Below are positions 7,411-14,645 of a stretch of DNA of 27,728 nucleotides, one piece after another. Position 1 is the stretch's first letter, and every line of letters starts with the position of its first letter. Made by a program: the position numbers and the translations under genes. Source of the DNA: a virus. The stretch is taken from IMG/VR virus record IMGVR_UViG_3300007734_000539, positions 1 through 27,728 of that record; one strand, written 5' to 3'. The notes under the pieces were generated by a model. That model saw nothing but the letters and a program-made list of their open reading frames with translations. It searched no databases and was not told where the DNA came from.

Positions 7411-8413
7411 ACATAATATTGATGGAACCGGCGTCAAACGCATCAGTACCGTTTGCGGTAAGCAGTTTAATCCTATCAAGCACTCCAGATAACGCTACTC
7501 GGCCAGCAGCCATTTGAACGGCAGAGGATTTATATCGGACAGATGACGTATAAGCCCAAGTATTCGACCCCATTAAAGTAATTACGACAGAGCCAGAGAT
7601 TGAGTATGCGCTAGGAGTAACAGAGATCAAAAATCCAGATGTATTAGAATTTGCGCCAACTGTAGCCCCATCAATTGCGCCTAAAGAAGAATCATATCCA
7701 GTGGTCGTGTAAGTAGTAGACCCAATCTGAATAATTAAATCACTAGTTCCGTTGGTGCTTACCGCATCAAACATCATGGTGATACGCTTAACCCATGATG
7801 GAATGCTGGTAAATTCTTTGGATACTCCAGAGGTGGTTGCTTGAGCAGTCCCAAGCGTAATCTTAGCTACAGACGCCCAAGTACTACCGTCAGACTGTAA
7901 GACGTTTCCAGAGGTGCTAGGGGCCACGACTTGCAGGGCAGAGGTGCCGTTCCCGAGAAGGACGTTGTTAGCGGCTAACGTCGCGGCTCCAGTGCCGCCA
8001 TTGGCAACAGGAAGGGTTCCTGAAACATGGGTAGTCAGAGCAATCTTCCCCCAGGACGGTGCTACACCTACCCCCCCGGAGATTAGAGCATTGCCTGTGG
8101 CTACGTCTGCCAGCTTGGAAAGAGTGGTGGTGCCAGAGGCATAAATAAGGTCGCCAATTGCGTAACTAGCAAGACCAGTTCCACCAGATGCAACACCTAA
8201 AGCGTTCGATAAGGTTGCGGTAGTCGCAGACAGCGTAGGAATCGTAACAGTGCCAGTAAAAGTAGGGCTGGCAAGGTCTGCTTTCGTAGCGATCGCGGTG
8301 GCAATGTTATTAAACTCGGTGTCAATCTCAGTGCCTTTGACGATCTTATTTGCATCACCAGACGGGAGAGTGTCTTTGGTGGCAAAGTTAGTACTCTTGG
8401 TGTAGTTTGACAT
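7403..8413 (-). CDS. Tail fibre protein, 336 aa
   Basis: The N-terminus (MSNYTKSTNFATKDTLPSGDANKIVKGTEIDTEFNNIATAIATKADLASPTFTGTV as a style) is typical of phage tail fibres that attach to the tail tip: a 'GTEIDTEFNNIATAI' segment followed by 'K-DLASPTFTGT' triple-stranded fibre repeats. Repeats of the type 'GVASGGTGLAS' and 'PVANGGTGAAT' (about residues 73-82 and 136-145) are common fibre-shaft motifs. The C-terminal third is beta-rich (about 180-336) and is the likely receptor-binding or trimer-capping domain. It follows the nozzle gene, the expected location for a fibre that docks to the tail. No chaperone gene is evident nearby. The receptor is unknown. Confidence 0.88.
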   Translation of the reverse strand: MSNYTKSTNFATKDTLPSGDANKIVKGTEIDTEFNNIATAIATKADLASPTFTGTVTIPTLSATTATLSNALGVASGGTGLASYAIGDLIYASGTTTLSKLADVATGNALISGGVGVAPSWGKIALTTHVSGTLPVANGGTGAATLAANNVLLGNGTSALQVVAPSTSGNVLQSDGSTWASVAKITLGTAQATTSGVSKEFTSIPSWVKRITMMFDAVSTNGTSDLIIQIGSTTYTTTGYDSSLGAIDGATVGANSNTSGFLISVTPSAYSISGSVVITLMGSNTWAYTSSVRYKSSAVQMAAGRVALSGVLDRIKLLTANGTDAFDAGSINIMYE

Positions 8414-8421
8414 GGTTGTTC

Positions 8422-9981
8422 CTAGCTATATTTACCGTTTTTGGCCTGGATTTCGATCTTTTGGATACTCAGCGCAGCGCCGTTGATATCTGTTTCGTAT
8501 CCACTCTGGACTAGCTTACCTGCTCCAGACGCGGAAACAGTAAGGGTCTGGATCAGTTGTCCGTTGCTGTAGTAAGACACAGGGACAGCATTTGCACCGT
8601 ATTGAGCAATTCCATACTCTGAGATACCTTGAGTAGGAATTTGAGTGTTGTCAGACAAGTAGTTTCCACTAAGATCAAACGCCCACTTAAACGTCACCAT
8701 CTGATTCGTCCCGCCAATCACAACAATGGACAGACGTTTAAGAATAGACGTTTGAGATATGTTCCCTAAGTCTGCGTGGTTGGTGTAATACTGCATCCGG
8801 TAGGATGAACCGTCATCCTGATAACCGGAATACTTCATCACATAGCCAGTTTTACCGAACAGAAGATCTCCGTTAGACCTAGAGCAGAAAGACTTAGGGT
8901 CTATCGAGTTCCAGACAGTCACCCTCAGAGAACCGTCTGGTAATTGTCCTCTAGTGTCAAAGCAGTAAATCTGTTTAACAGATGGTAGAGTAAGCAGGTA
9001 GAAAGCGTTTCTCTCTGAGAACACAGCTTTAACCTTGCTCAAGTCTTCACCGGCCACAATGCTCATCAGGTCATTGCGGACATTCTTAGAAAGATCGCGG
9101 AAGGGTAAAGACTTCTCTTGAATCGTTCTCATCAAAGACCTGACGCCAGTGTTTGACAAAAACAACACATCGGTACCTATGGTCTTTGCTGTATCCCTTG
9201 CGATACATCCGGTTCCAATAATTGAGTCGGAGATTACCAGGTCTGCTGGAGTCGTTGCGTTGGCGTAAACCAAAATCTGATTACGGCCAAAAATAAACAG
9301 GAAGCCGTTATGAGAAGCCAGTGCTTGTATTTCATCAACACCCTCACCCCATACCCTAGCGATATCTAAACTTCCAGAGGTTCCGGTATTCCAGACATGA
9401 CCAGCAAGAAGGTCAGAAAAGTAAATCGTCGTCTTGTCAGTAGCGGTATTGGCTGCCCATAACCGTCCGTATGCGCTCAGAACGATATTTGCGTTAGGCA
9501 CAGTAGCGCCATAACCAGTCTTTTCTGAAACCCTGCGGTAGGTAGTCGTGCTAACCGCAGGATCGTAGATTAAAGGGTCGTGACTGGTCTGGAAGAAGTA
9601 TGCGATATTGTTAAGTGTCGCAATGCTCCAGTTGTTCGCGGTAATCGTCGGAGCAGTACCCCCGCCCCCGTAGGTCAATTCCACTACGGCATTGCTAGAA
9701 TCCAACTTAAATAGCTTGTTGTTTGCAGCAAACAGGACGGTCTTGGTGCCATCGTCCTCGATTAACTCATGCAAAGCCTGGACTTCGTTCGACCCTAACG
9801 CACCAGATGTTGAATTTACTTTGACATATCCTTTTCTACTACCGATACGTCCGTATTGGTCGATGACACAATTAGTAGCGTTTAACGCAAAACCAGCGGC
9901 TAGATCTAGCGGCGAGTCTTGGGTATTTAACCCAAAGAACCCTGGGGCCGCGATGCTGAATATTTGTATAGGTTGAGCCAT
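8422..9981 (-). CDS. Tail nozzle protein (gp12 / P22 gp10-like), 519 aa
   Basis: This beta-rich 519-aa protein looks like the hexameric tail nozzle of podoviruses. The N-terminal 'APGFFGLNTQDSPLDLAAGFALNATNCVIDQYGRIGSRKGYVK' segment is characteristic of these proteins. The middle contains repeated propeller-like blades ('LFAANNKLFKLD', 'NIAYFFQTSHDPLIYDP', 'GRLWAANTATDKTTIYFSD', 'HNGFLFIFGRNQILVYAN'). The length is close to that of P22 gp10 (472 aa) and shorter than T7 gp12. Its start overlaps the stop of the adaptor gene by one base. Together with the adaptor it would close the portal vertex and carry fibres. Confidence 0.88.
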   Translation of the reverse strand: MAQPIQIFSIAAPGFFGLNTQDSPLDLAAGFALNATNCVIDQYGRIGSRKGYVKVNSTSGALGSNEVQALHELIEDDGTKTVLFAANNKLFKLDSSNAVVELTYGGGGTAPTITANNWSIATLNNIAYFFQTSHDPLIYDPAVSTTTYRRVSEKTGYGATVPNANIVLSAYGRLWAANTATDKTTIYFSDLLAGHVWNTGTSGSLDIARVWGEGVDEIQALASHNGFLFIFGRNQILVYANATTPADLVISDSIIGTGCIARDTAKTIGTDVLFLSNTGVRSLMRTIQEKSLPFRDLSKNVRNDLMSIVAGEDLSKVKAVFSERNAFYLLTLPSVKQIYCFDTRGQLPDGSLRVTVWNSIDPKSFCSRSNGDLLFGKTGYVMKYSGYQDDGSSYRMQYYTNHADLGNISQTSILKRLSIVVIGGTNQMVTFKWAFDLSGNYLSDNTQIPTQGISEYGIAQYGANAVPVSYYSNGQLIQTLTVSASGAGKLVQSGYETDINGAALSIQKIEIQAKNGKYS

Positions 9982-10634
9982 TAGATAGCGATGAACTCTT
10001 GCGCTTCAGGATAGCGGGTAGCTTCTAAAGCAATGTAGTCAGAAAGCATCTGACGATACAGGTTGTAAGCCTCAGAACTGTTAAGTCCACCATCTTCACC
10101 GCGCTCCACTAATGCACGAGCGTAAGCATTCTGGATGACAAGCTCGGACGGGACTAAGATGACAGTCGAATCACTGCTTAACACATCCTGCGGGATAACC
10201 AGGGAAAACTTCAGAGTGTAAGCGGTATCAGGAACAGGAAATACATTAACTTTAGTATCGTAGCTTCCATCCACACCGTTAAATGCGTAGTAGGTAGGAA
10301 TAGTTTGGGCTGGAGTGCCAAAACTAAGATACCGATTCATTTCAGCGTATGAAATGTTCGACAGCGGAGTTTCAGCGGTAACATTGATCGCGTCTGCAAC
10401 CCGGAATTTCATTCCACTCCCAGTTACAGAGTAACTACTGGTTCCAGCTACCGTAGTAACATTTACGTTACTTAGCAAAACATTCCAGTTATAGGCGTCC
10501 TCTACCTGCCTCTTGGCGTCATTGACAAACTTACCAATGAGGGTTGAGTAGGTGGTTTGGGTTACGGTCGATACCTGGGCCTCGCGTAACCGAACAAGAA
10601 CGTCATTAACTGCTTGTAGGTAAGTTGTACTCAT
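9981..10634 (-). CDS. Tail adaptor protein (gp11 / SU10-type), 217 aa
   Basis: The protein (MSTTYLQAVNDVLVRLREAQVSTVTQTTYSTLIGKFVNDAKRQVEDAYNWNVL at its start) has the helical N-terminus of podovirus head-tail adaptors, with the signature 'KFVNDAKRQVEDAYNW'. A beta-rich middle follows, and a helical C-terminus with 'NAYARALVERGEDGGLNSSEAYNLYRQ'. It is comparable in length to T7 gp11 (about 196 aa). It forms the ring between portal and nozzle. It lies directly before the nozzle gene, and its start overlaps the previous gene by 4 bases. Family assignment is good; ring stoichiometry is known only from homologues. Confidence 0.88.
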   Translation of the reverse strand: MSTTYLQAVNDVLVRLREAQVSTVTQTTYSTLIGKFVNDAKRQVEDAYNWNVLLSNVNVTTVAGTSSYSVTGSGMKFRVADAINVTAETPLSNISYAEMNRYLSFGTPAQTIPTYYAFNGVDGSYDTKVNVFPVPDTAYTLKFSLVIPQDVLSSDSTVILVPSELVIQNAYARALVERGEDGGLNSSEAYNLYRQMLSDYIALEATRYPEAQEFIAI

Positions 10635-10966
10635 TCTCGTTGATTACCCTTTAAAACAAAGGTCAAAACGACAGTAAACGTACTCCCTGCTTCTGGAGTG
10701 ACTTTAACTTGGTCGCCTTCTTCCAAAACCACATAAGCACCACCGTCCAGTTTCAGATATTCTTTTGAACTGAAGTTATATTGACTAAGAATCTCATACG
10801 TCAATGACGCGCTGGAATCAAACCAAGACAACGTGCAGTTCTTGGTGCTACCGCTGGTATTATGTAGGTAGGAAAGATTCCAAAGAGCGCGATACCCCGT
10901 CGGCACTGTGTACAGTGTCGTAGTAGATCCTGCGGTGGGGGTTGCGCCTACAGAATATTCCCGCAT
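10631..10966 (-). CDS. Small beta-rich virion protein, 111 aa
   Basis: The protein is beta-strand rich and Ser/Thr-rich (MREYSVGATPTAGSTTTLYTVPTGYRALWNLSYLHNTSGSTKNCTLSWFD), with 'GDQVKVTPEAGSTFTVVLTFVLKG' near the end. The 'LYTVPTGYRALWNLSYLHNT...' pattern is common in small phage virion proteins that look like a single jelly-roll domain. AAGGA stands 6 bases before ATG. It is coupled to the adaptor gene by ATGA overlap. It may be a decoration, head-completion or fibre-linked protein; the sequence does not distinguish these. Confidence 0.75.
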   Translation of the reverse strand: MREYSVGATPTAGSTTTLYTVPTGYRALWNLSYLHNTSGSTKNCTLSWFDSSASLTYEILSQYNFSSKEYLKLDGGAYVVLEEGDQVKVTPEAGSTFTVVLTFVLKGNQRE

Positions 10967-11042
10967 CGTTTATCCTTTTGGTTAGGAGGCCCGACGCGGG
11001 TTGTCACCTGAATATTAGGAAAATACCAGAGTTACAGAGTAT

Positions 11043-11315
11043 TTACCACTTGACTTTATCAGCCCAATAAGCCGCGCTTAACTTACCTTTAGCGATATTC
11101 GAGGCATGACGAGCCTTAAACGATTTCCGTCTAGCCTTATCAGCAGCGGATTCACCTTCCCTTGCGGGGGAACCGGAAACACCCTGCTGACCAAACCGGA
11201 TTAACTTAACAGTCTCTCCGGACTTGGCAAGCACCGCATGGCTTTTAGTAGGGTGCCCCGGCGTCCTCTTGGGTTTGTTAAACCCCTGAAACTGCTCTTT
11301 CCCGCGTTTAATCAT
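11043..11315 (-). CDS. Basic small phage protein, 90 aa
   Basis: This is a very basic protein with many Lys and Arg and a C-terminus 'DKARRKSFKARHASNIAKGKLSAAYWADKVKW'. The pattern 'RTPGHPTKSHAVLAKSGETVKLIRFGQQGVSG...KARRKSFKARHASNIAKGKLSAAYWA' is one that I recognise as conserved in many phages of water bacteria, but without a known role. Its start overlaps the stop of the preceding 49-aa gene (TAATG), so the two are translationally coupled. High charge suggests nucleic-acid contact or packaging with DNA; this is inference. Confidence 0.8.
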   Translation of the reverse strand: MIKRGKEQFQGFNKPKRTPGHPTKSHAVLAKSGETVKLIRFGQQGVSGSPAREGESAADKARRKSFKARHASNIAKGKLSAAYWADKVKW

Positions 11316-11464
11316 TACCGACCTCGTTTAGCGGTCTTTTTAGCGGCCTTAAAAGCCTTCGCAGTGGGTGCGCCCTTAGTACCGGGCTTCCTCATGCGTT
11401 CCCCGCTGCCAGCGGCGATCCTAGCGCGTTTGGCGTGGATATTTGCGTACAGTCCGGCCTTCAT
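11315..11464 (-). CDS. Very basic small protein, 49 aa
   Basis: This gene is short but well supported. ATG at 11464 overlaps the stop of the previous gene (ATGA), and its own TAA overlaps the next start (TAATG). The protein starts MKAGLYANIHAKRARIAAGSG, continues with ERMRKPGTKGAPTAKAF and ends in a Lys/Ala-rich tail, KAAKKTAKRGR. The 'LYANIHAKRARIAAGSGERMRKPG' pattern recurs in many phage genomes next to similar basic mini-proteins. It has 17 Lys/Arg in 49 residues and no acidic residue apart from one Glu. Function is unknown; DNA or RNA binding is plausible from charge only. Confidence 0.78.
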   Translation of the reverse strand: MKAGLYANIHAKRARIAAGSGERMRKPGTKGAPTAKAFKAAKKTAKRGR

Positions 11465-11613
11465 TTGCGCTTCTTCGCCATTCCAGCCTCAGACAGGGCG
11501 ATGGCAATAGCCTGTTTGCGGGATTTAACTACCGGGCCTTTCTTTCCAGAATGCAGACCACCGGCTTTGTATTCACGCATCACTTTCGCCACTTTCTTCC
11601 CGTTCTTCTTCAT
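11461..11613 (-). CDS. DUF6496-like basic small protein, 50 aa
   Basis: The start is the ATG at 11613, preceded by a strong AAGGAG ribosome-binding site with 6-base spacing. The protein (MKKNGKKVAKVMREYKAGGL, then HSGKKGPVVKSRKQAIAIAL, then SEAGMAKKRK) matches the DUF6496 pattern 'VMxExKxGxLxSGxxxxVKSRKQAIAIALSEA'. It begins inside the 3' end of the Cys-rich gene (41-base out-of-frame overlap) and overlaps the following gene by 4 bases. DUF6496 proteins are small, basic and frequent in phages and some bacteria; their role is not known. Confidence 0.82.
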   Translation of the reverse strand: MKKNGKKVAKVMREYKAGGLHSGKKGPVVKSRKQAIAIALSEAGMAKKRK

Positions 11614-12007
11614 ATTCACTCCTTGTGATAGGGCCACCGACTAACCAAGCATCGCAAGTGCGGTCGGCAGCACACTTGAAATGGAACAGTTCACAATAGC
11701 CAAGTTTCGCGGCTTCTACGACTTCTTCCTCGTAGCCGTTATCTTCTTCGCCATGTTCCATCCCTGATTTAATACAATCCATCATCTCAGGGGTTTGAAT
11801 GAACGCAGCACAGTTCCCACAGCGCATCTTTTTGACCTCTGCGGTAGGACTGTTATACATCTTGGCTTTCTTCAGCCAAAACGCTTCATTCGGCTCCATC
11901 GGGTTTGCAGGGCCGTAACCATACTCTTTAAAAGCATGGTTCCTGTTCTTTAAGTTTATGTGAACATCTTGCGTTGCAACAGGACACTTATAGCCAAATA
12001 AACCCAT
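11573..12007 (-). CDS. Cys-rich putative metal-binding protein, 144 aa
   Basis: Seven cysteines are present. Six lie in a central-to-C-terminal pattern: C63-x2-C66, C78, C105-x6-C112-x5-C118, in the context 'MRCGNCAAF ... GYCELFHFKCAADRTCDAW'. This resembles small Fe-S or zinc-binding phage proteins ('CGNC...GYC...FxC...RxCDxW', reminiscent of high-potential iron-sulfur proteins). The N-terminal 60 residues have no cofactor pattern beyond C8, and the C-terminus is acidic. ATG has AAGGA at 7-base spacing. It is located among structural genes. Metal binding is inferred from the cysteine spacing; the cofactor cannot be told. Confidence 0.78.
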   Translation of the reverse strand: MGLFGYKCPVATQDVHINLKNRNHAFKEYGYGPANPMEPNEAFWLKKAKMYNSPTAEVKKMRCGNCAAFIQTPEMMDCIKSGMEHGEEDNGYEEEVVEAAKLGYCELFHFKCAADRTCDAWLVGGPITRSEYEEEREESGESDA

Positions 12008-12016
12008 GATAAATCC

Positions 12017-12202
12017 TTAAATAGACTTAGGCCGACCAGGTTTCTTCTTTGGGGGAAGCATCGGGATGTTTACGCGCTGCTCCGGTTCTTTTTCTTCAGC
12101 GTCAATCCGTACATATCCCGCGTGTCCCTTCATGGATTCTATATCGTGTGGAAGCACAAACTCCACCAGATTGCCACTTTGCAGACATTTAAATACAGCC
12201 AT
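12017..12202 (-). CDS. Small hypothetical protein, 61 aa
   Basis: The protein starts MAVFKCLQSGNLVEFVLPHDIESMKGHAGYVRI and ends in a basic Pro/Lys-rich tail (PPKKKPGRPKSI) with an AT-hook-like GRPK core. GAGAGGAG directly precedes the ATG, a strong ribosome-binding site. The N-terminal 35 residues look like a short beta domain seen in many phage genomes next to capsid genes. Function is unknown. It begins only 12 bases after the U-run of the upstream terminator, so its expression from the head promoter would need read-through. Confidence 0.7.
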   Translation of the reverse strand: MAVFKCLQSGNLVEFVLPHDIESMKGHAGYVRIDAEEKEPEQRVNIPMLPPKKKPGRPKSI

Positions 12203-12214
12203 AATCTCCTCTCG

Positions 12215-12240
12215 AAAAAAAACGGGGGCCGAGGCCCCCG
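12215..12240 (-). terminator. Rho-independent terminator after decoration gene
   Basis: Read on the minus strand the sequence forms a stem of CGGGGGC/GCCCCCG with a CTCG loop, followed at once by eight T residues. It starts 3 bases after the stop of the 108-aa gene. It is one of the clearest terminators in the window. The ribosome-binding site of the next gene starts directly after the T-run, so no promoter fits between them. Confidence 0.93.
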
Positions 12241-12243
12241 CCT

Positions 12244-12570
12244 TTAGTCCACCATCCTAGCTACAACAACACGGACGGTCGCAGACGCAAGATCCACGGC
12301 ACCGCCAGATTCATTCTGATAACGCAGCGAAACCACGTTACTAGCACTGACGTAAGGCGTAACCGTAATACCTGCCAGATCAACCGAGGAAGAAAAACCA
12401 ATAACCATATCCCCAAGACGAACACCGGGAACAGCAATGGTATTGGTTTCACCAGCACCGTCAGCAAGGTTGCTTGCATTCAGGACGCAGGATACTTCCC
12501 AAGTATCACTGTAAACACCACGGAACTGATCGTTACCGCGACGAGAAACAACAGAAGTAGCAGCGGGCAT
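12244..12570 (-). CDS. Putative head decoration protein, 108 aa
   Basis: The protein follows the major capsid gene and is a beta-rich domain of 108 residues: 'DTWEVSCVLNASNLADGAGETNTIAVPGVRLGDMVIGFSSSVDLAGITVTPYVSASNVVSLRYQNESGGAVDLASATVRVVVARMV' in style. The 'GDMVIGFSSSVDLAGITVTPYVSASNVVSLRYQNESGG' part is a pattern of small jelly-roll-like virion proteins encoded next to capsid genes in many aquatic phages. AGGAG stands 7 bases before ATG. It has its own terminator downstream and another upstream, suggesting its level is set separately. A role in capsid decoration or cementing is inferred from location, size and fold type. Confidence 0.75.
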   Translation of the reverse strand: MPAATSVVSRRGNDQFRGVYSDTWEVSCVLNASNLADGAGETNTIAVPGVRLGDMVIGFSSSVDLAGITVTPYVSASNVVSLRYQNESGGAVDLASATVRVVVARMVD

Positions 12571-12590
12571 CTTATTCTCCTAAAACAGTT

Positions 12591-12620
12591 AAAGAATCCC
12601 CCCCCATGACTGAGGGGGGA
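12591..12620 (-). terminator. Probable terminator after major capsid gene
   Basis: On the minus strand TCCCCCC pairs with GGGGGGA around a loop of about 10 bases, followed by ATTCTTT. It lies 6 bases after the capsid gene stop. The T-run is interrupted, so termination is probably partial, leaving some transcript for the decoration gene. Confidence 0.75.
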
Positions 12621-12625
12621 CTGTA

Positions 12626-13588
12626 TTAGGCAGGAACCGCGAGGGCAAATGCCGAGCTGGACAGCGCAGCGCCGGTCGTAGCCGCAGCACGCATGGCTTT
12701 CACACCATACAGGGTATCGGCGGTGTACAGCGTCGCCAGATATTCCTGCTTGTACTGAGTCTGCGAACGAACGCCAAGCTGCTCAACCAGCACCATCGAG
12801 TCACGATGACCCATCAGGCAAATCCGGTCGGCACCCGAGCTACCCGCGCCAAAGTCGGCGTTGGAGGTAACAAACACGGGGATACCGTACAGATTGCCGA
12901 TTTCGCCATTGCGAATCGCGTTGCCGTCGCCAACAAACGCCTGTTCCGTATAACGGGCCAGACCCATGAGGGTGTTGCGGCTCGACGGAGGGATGATGAA
13001 GAAACGACCGTCCATCGGGGTGTCGTTGTCATCCAGACGCTGAATCGTGCGACGGATCGCAGCGTCAGTCAGAGCAGCGGCGTTGGAGGTGCTGCTGTTG
13101 TACGCGGTCGTGCCATCAGAGCCAATGAAGGCTTTGGTGGTGGCGGCAGCGGTGGCGTAGTCATCGGTACCAACCGTAGCACCGTTGAAAGCGCGGCCCA
13201 GTTGAATCAGGTCGGTATCAACCTGACGCGCCAGGGCGTAGCCAGCGTCTTCCGTATAGAAAGAACGGAGGCTCGACAGAGCTTGCACTTCAACGATATC
13301 CTCGATCAGGCGCGAGTACTCATAGTGCTTGTTAATCAGCACTTGAACTTCGGTTTCCGTCGCGGCGATCAGCGTCACGGCGGTCGAAGCCGCTTTCGCG
13401 CTGGCGCTACCACGGGTCGGGGCAGGAACGTGAACGGTGTCACCTTTCTTGCCCTTGAAGTTCATACGCTTGACCAGATTGGCCGCAACAAGGTTTTTCT
13501 TGTACGCGGCAACAATCTCATCACTCCAAATTTCCGGAATGAAGGTTGCTGCGGTGGTGGTGGTTACTGCTGGGGTAGGAAACGGCAT
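12626..13588 (-). CDS. Major capsid protein (HK97-fold), 320 aa
   Basis: This is the building block of the icosahedral head. The sequence is typical of podovirus capsid proteins: an Ala/Thr-rich N-terminus with 'FIPEIWSDEIVAAYKKNLVAANLVKRMNFKGKKGDTVHVP', a middle 'EYSRLIEDIVEVQALSSLRSFYTEDAGYALARQVDTDLI' and 'RRTIQRLDDNDTPMDGRFFIIPPSSRNTLMG', and 'GEIGNLYGIPVFVTSN' towards the C-terminus. These blocks match the E-loop, spine helix and P-domain order of HK97-type coats. It follows the scaffold gene by 17 bases with a good ribosome-binding site (AAGGAG). Codon use is noticeably more GC-rich and regular than in its neighbours, consistent with very high expression. A separate protease is not seen, as usual for scaffold-dependent podovirus heads. 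Confidence 0.93.
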   Translation of the reverse strand: MPFPTPAVTTTTAATFIPEIWSDEIVAAYKKNLVAANLVKRMNFKGKKGDTVHVPAPTRGSASAKAASTAVTLIAATETEVQVLINKHYEYSRLIEDIVEVQALSSLRSFYTEDAGYALARQVDTDLIQLGRAFNGATVGTDDYATAAATTKAFIGSDGTTAYNSSTSNAAALTDAAIRRTIQRLDDNDTPMDGRFFIIPPSSRNTLMGLARYTEQAFVGDGNAIRNGEIGNLYGIPVFVTSNADFGAGSSGADRICLMGHRDSMVLVEQLGVRSQTQYKQEYLATLYTADTLYGVKAMRAAATTGAALSSSAFALAVPA

Positions 13589-13605
13589 GGTTTAATCTCC
13601 TTGAG

Positions 13606-14370
13606 TTATCGTACACGACCCTCTGCGTATGCTTGCATGATCTCGTCAGAGAGTGCTTCATACCTTTGAGGGTCAGTCATTCGTAAACGGATAAGGTCTG
13701 CCCTTCGATAGACTCTTTTTGAAGATTCACCCGAACCACCTACATCAACAGATGCCGCTTTTAGAGCCTGTTTACGGACTTTATCTCCGCTTTGCTCCGC
13801 TTTTTTGGCGGCGATTCCTTTAAGTTGCTTGTAGGTAGAAAGCAATTCGTTAGCACTGTCGTAATCATACTCGCCGTCTGCCTTTGCCCACAGGTCTAAA
13901 CGGACTTTGCTGGATTTAACCCATTCCGCGAATTGAGGGTCGCGGGCAACGTCCATAAAGTCAGGATGTTCTGAGGACAGTTTTTGCTGAATCTGAATCT
14001 TCTTCAGTTCCAGAGTAGCCTGTCTTGCGGCAATAACATCAGGATGAGTAGCAACAGTATTAGCAACGGCTTTCTTGGGATCTTCAAAGAAATCTACTTC
14101 AGGTTCTTTTGCTTCGGTAGTTTTTTGCCCTGCAAGGTTTTGTTTAATTAAGTCATCGGCAAGTTTCCGAACCTCTCCGACTTCTTGAGCTTGTTTCCCA
14201 ATCAGCTTTTCGGCTTCTTGGTGCATCTTAATGATGTCATCCAGCGACTTACCCTTGTATTTCTCAGGGATATCGTTGGAAACTTCCTCAACAGTCTTTT
14301 CCAGATCAGATACTTCCGACACCTTATCAAGAACCTCGTCTGTGCTGTCAACATTATTGTCAACTAACAT
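13606..14370 (-). CDS. Capsid scaffold protein, 254 aa
   Basis: This acidic, helical protein directly precedes the capsid gene, as scaffolds do. The start is taken as the ATG at 14370 (MLVDNNVDSTDEVLDKV), because AAAGG stands 10 bases upstream; a longer version from a TTG at 14412 is possible but less likely. The N-terminal 45 residues are acidic and probably disordered. 'IPEKYKGKSLDDIIKMHQEAEKLIGKQAQEVGEVRKLADDLI' is a strong signature of phage scaffold/assembly proteins. The central part is coiled-coil, and the C-terminus (KRVYRRADLIRLRMTDPQRYEALSDEIMQAYAEGRVR) is basic and probably the coat-binding helix-turn-helix. It is expected to be absent from the mature virion. Confidence 0.9.
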   Translation of the reverse strand: MLVDNNVDSTDEVLDKVSEVSDLEKTVEEVSNDIPEKYKGKSLDDIIKMHQEAEKLIGKQAQEVGEVRKLADDLIKQNLAGQKTTEAKEPEVDFFEDPKKAVANTVATHPDVIAARQATLELKKIQIQQKLSSEHPDFMDVARDPQFAEWVKSSKVRLDLWAKADGEYDYDSANELLSTYKQLKGIAAKKAEQSGDKVRKQALKAASVDVGGSGESSKRVYRRADLIRLRMTDPQRYEALSDEIMQAYAEGRVR

Positions 14371-14417
14371 ACCTTTCCCGCCTTTCTGGTTATGGGAGAT
14401 TAAACTCGCCAAATAGG

Positions 14418-14645
14418 TTATGAGTTTGCTTTACGTTCCGCTTTTAACTTTTCGCGGTGAATCCGATCGAATTTCCCATGTGCAGAAGGAAACGAACCAG
14501 ACCACCCCTCAAGTTTAATAAACGGAGTTGAAATGACGCGGGAAGCTGCCGCGCCGCAGTCACACTGAACGCTATTGTGTTGATACTCAACGTAGCGTTC
14601 TAGCCTATGTCCGCTTTCGCAGACAAATTCATACATCCTTTTCAT
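14418..14645 (-). CDS. FmdB-like zinc-ribbon protein, 75 aa
   Basis: The N-terminus 'MYEFVCESGHRLERYVEYQHNSVQCDCGAAASRVIS' is a compact zinc ribbon with C9, H13, C28 and C30 as likely ligands (the family usually has C-x2-C, here C-x3-H plus C-x-C). The C-terminal half contains basic 'GKFDRIHREKLKAERKA'. Zinc ribbons of this type are frequent between the portal and scaffold genes of phages; their job is not established. GAGGAA before ATG supports this start, and the gene overlaps the preceding one by 17 bases. Confidence 0.8.
   Translation of the reverse strand: MKRMYEFVCESGHRLERYVEYQHNSVQCDCGAAASRVISTPFIKLEGWSGSFPSAHGKFDRIHREKLKAERKANS

Noticed and set aside
7411-7479. N-terminal extension of the gp13-like protein
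   Set aside because: It lies entirely within the tail fibre gene in another frame, and the conserved part begins after Met at 7410.
12806-13669. Long plus-strand frame of 287 codons antisense to the capsid gene
   Set aside because: It is the mirror of a GC-regular, highly expressed capsid gene; its Arg/Val/Gly-rich translation has no domain pattern and no ribosome-binding site was evident. The capsid frame explains it.
13606-14412. Scaffold start at TTG 14412
   Set aside because: ATG at 14370 has an AAAGG site and gives a typical acidic scaffold N-terminus. The 14 extra residues are basic and unlike the rest. Not fully excluded.
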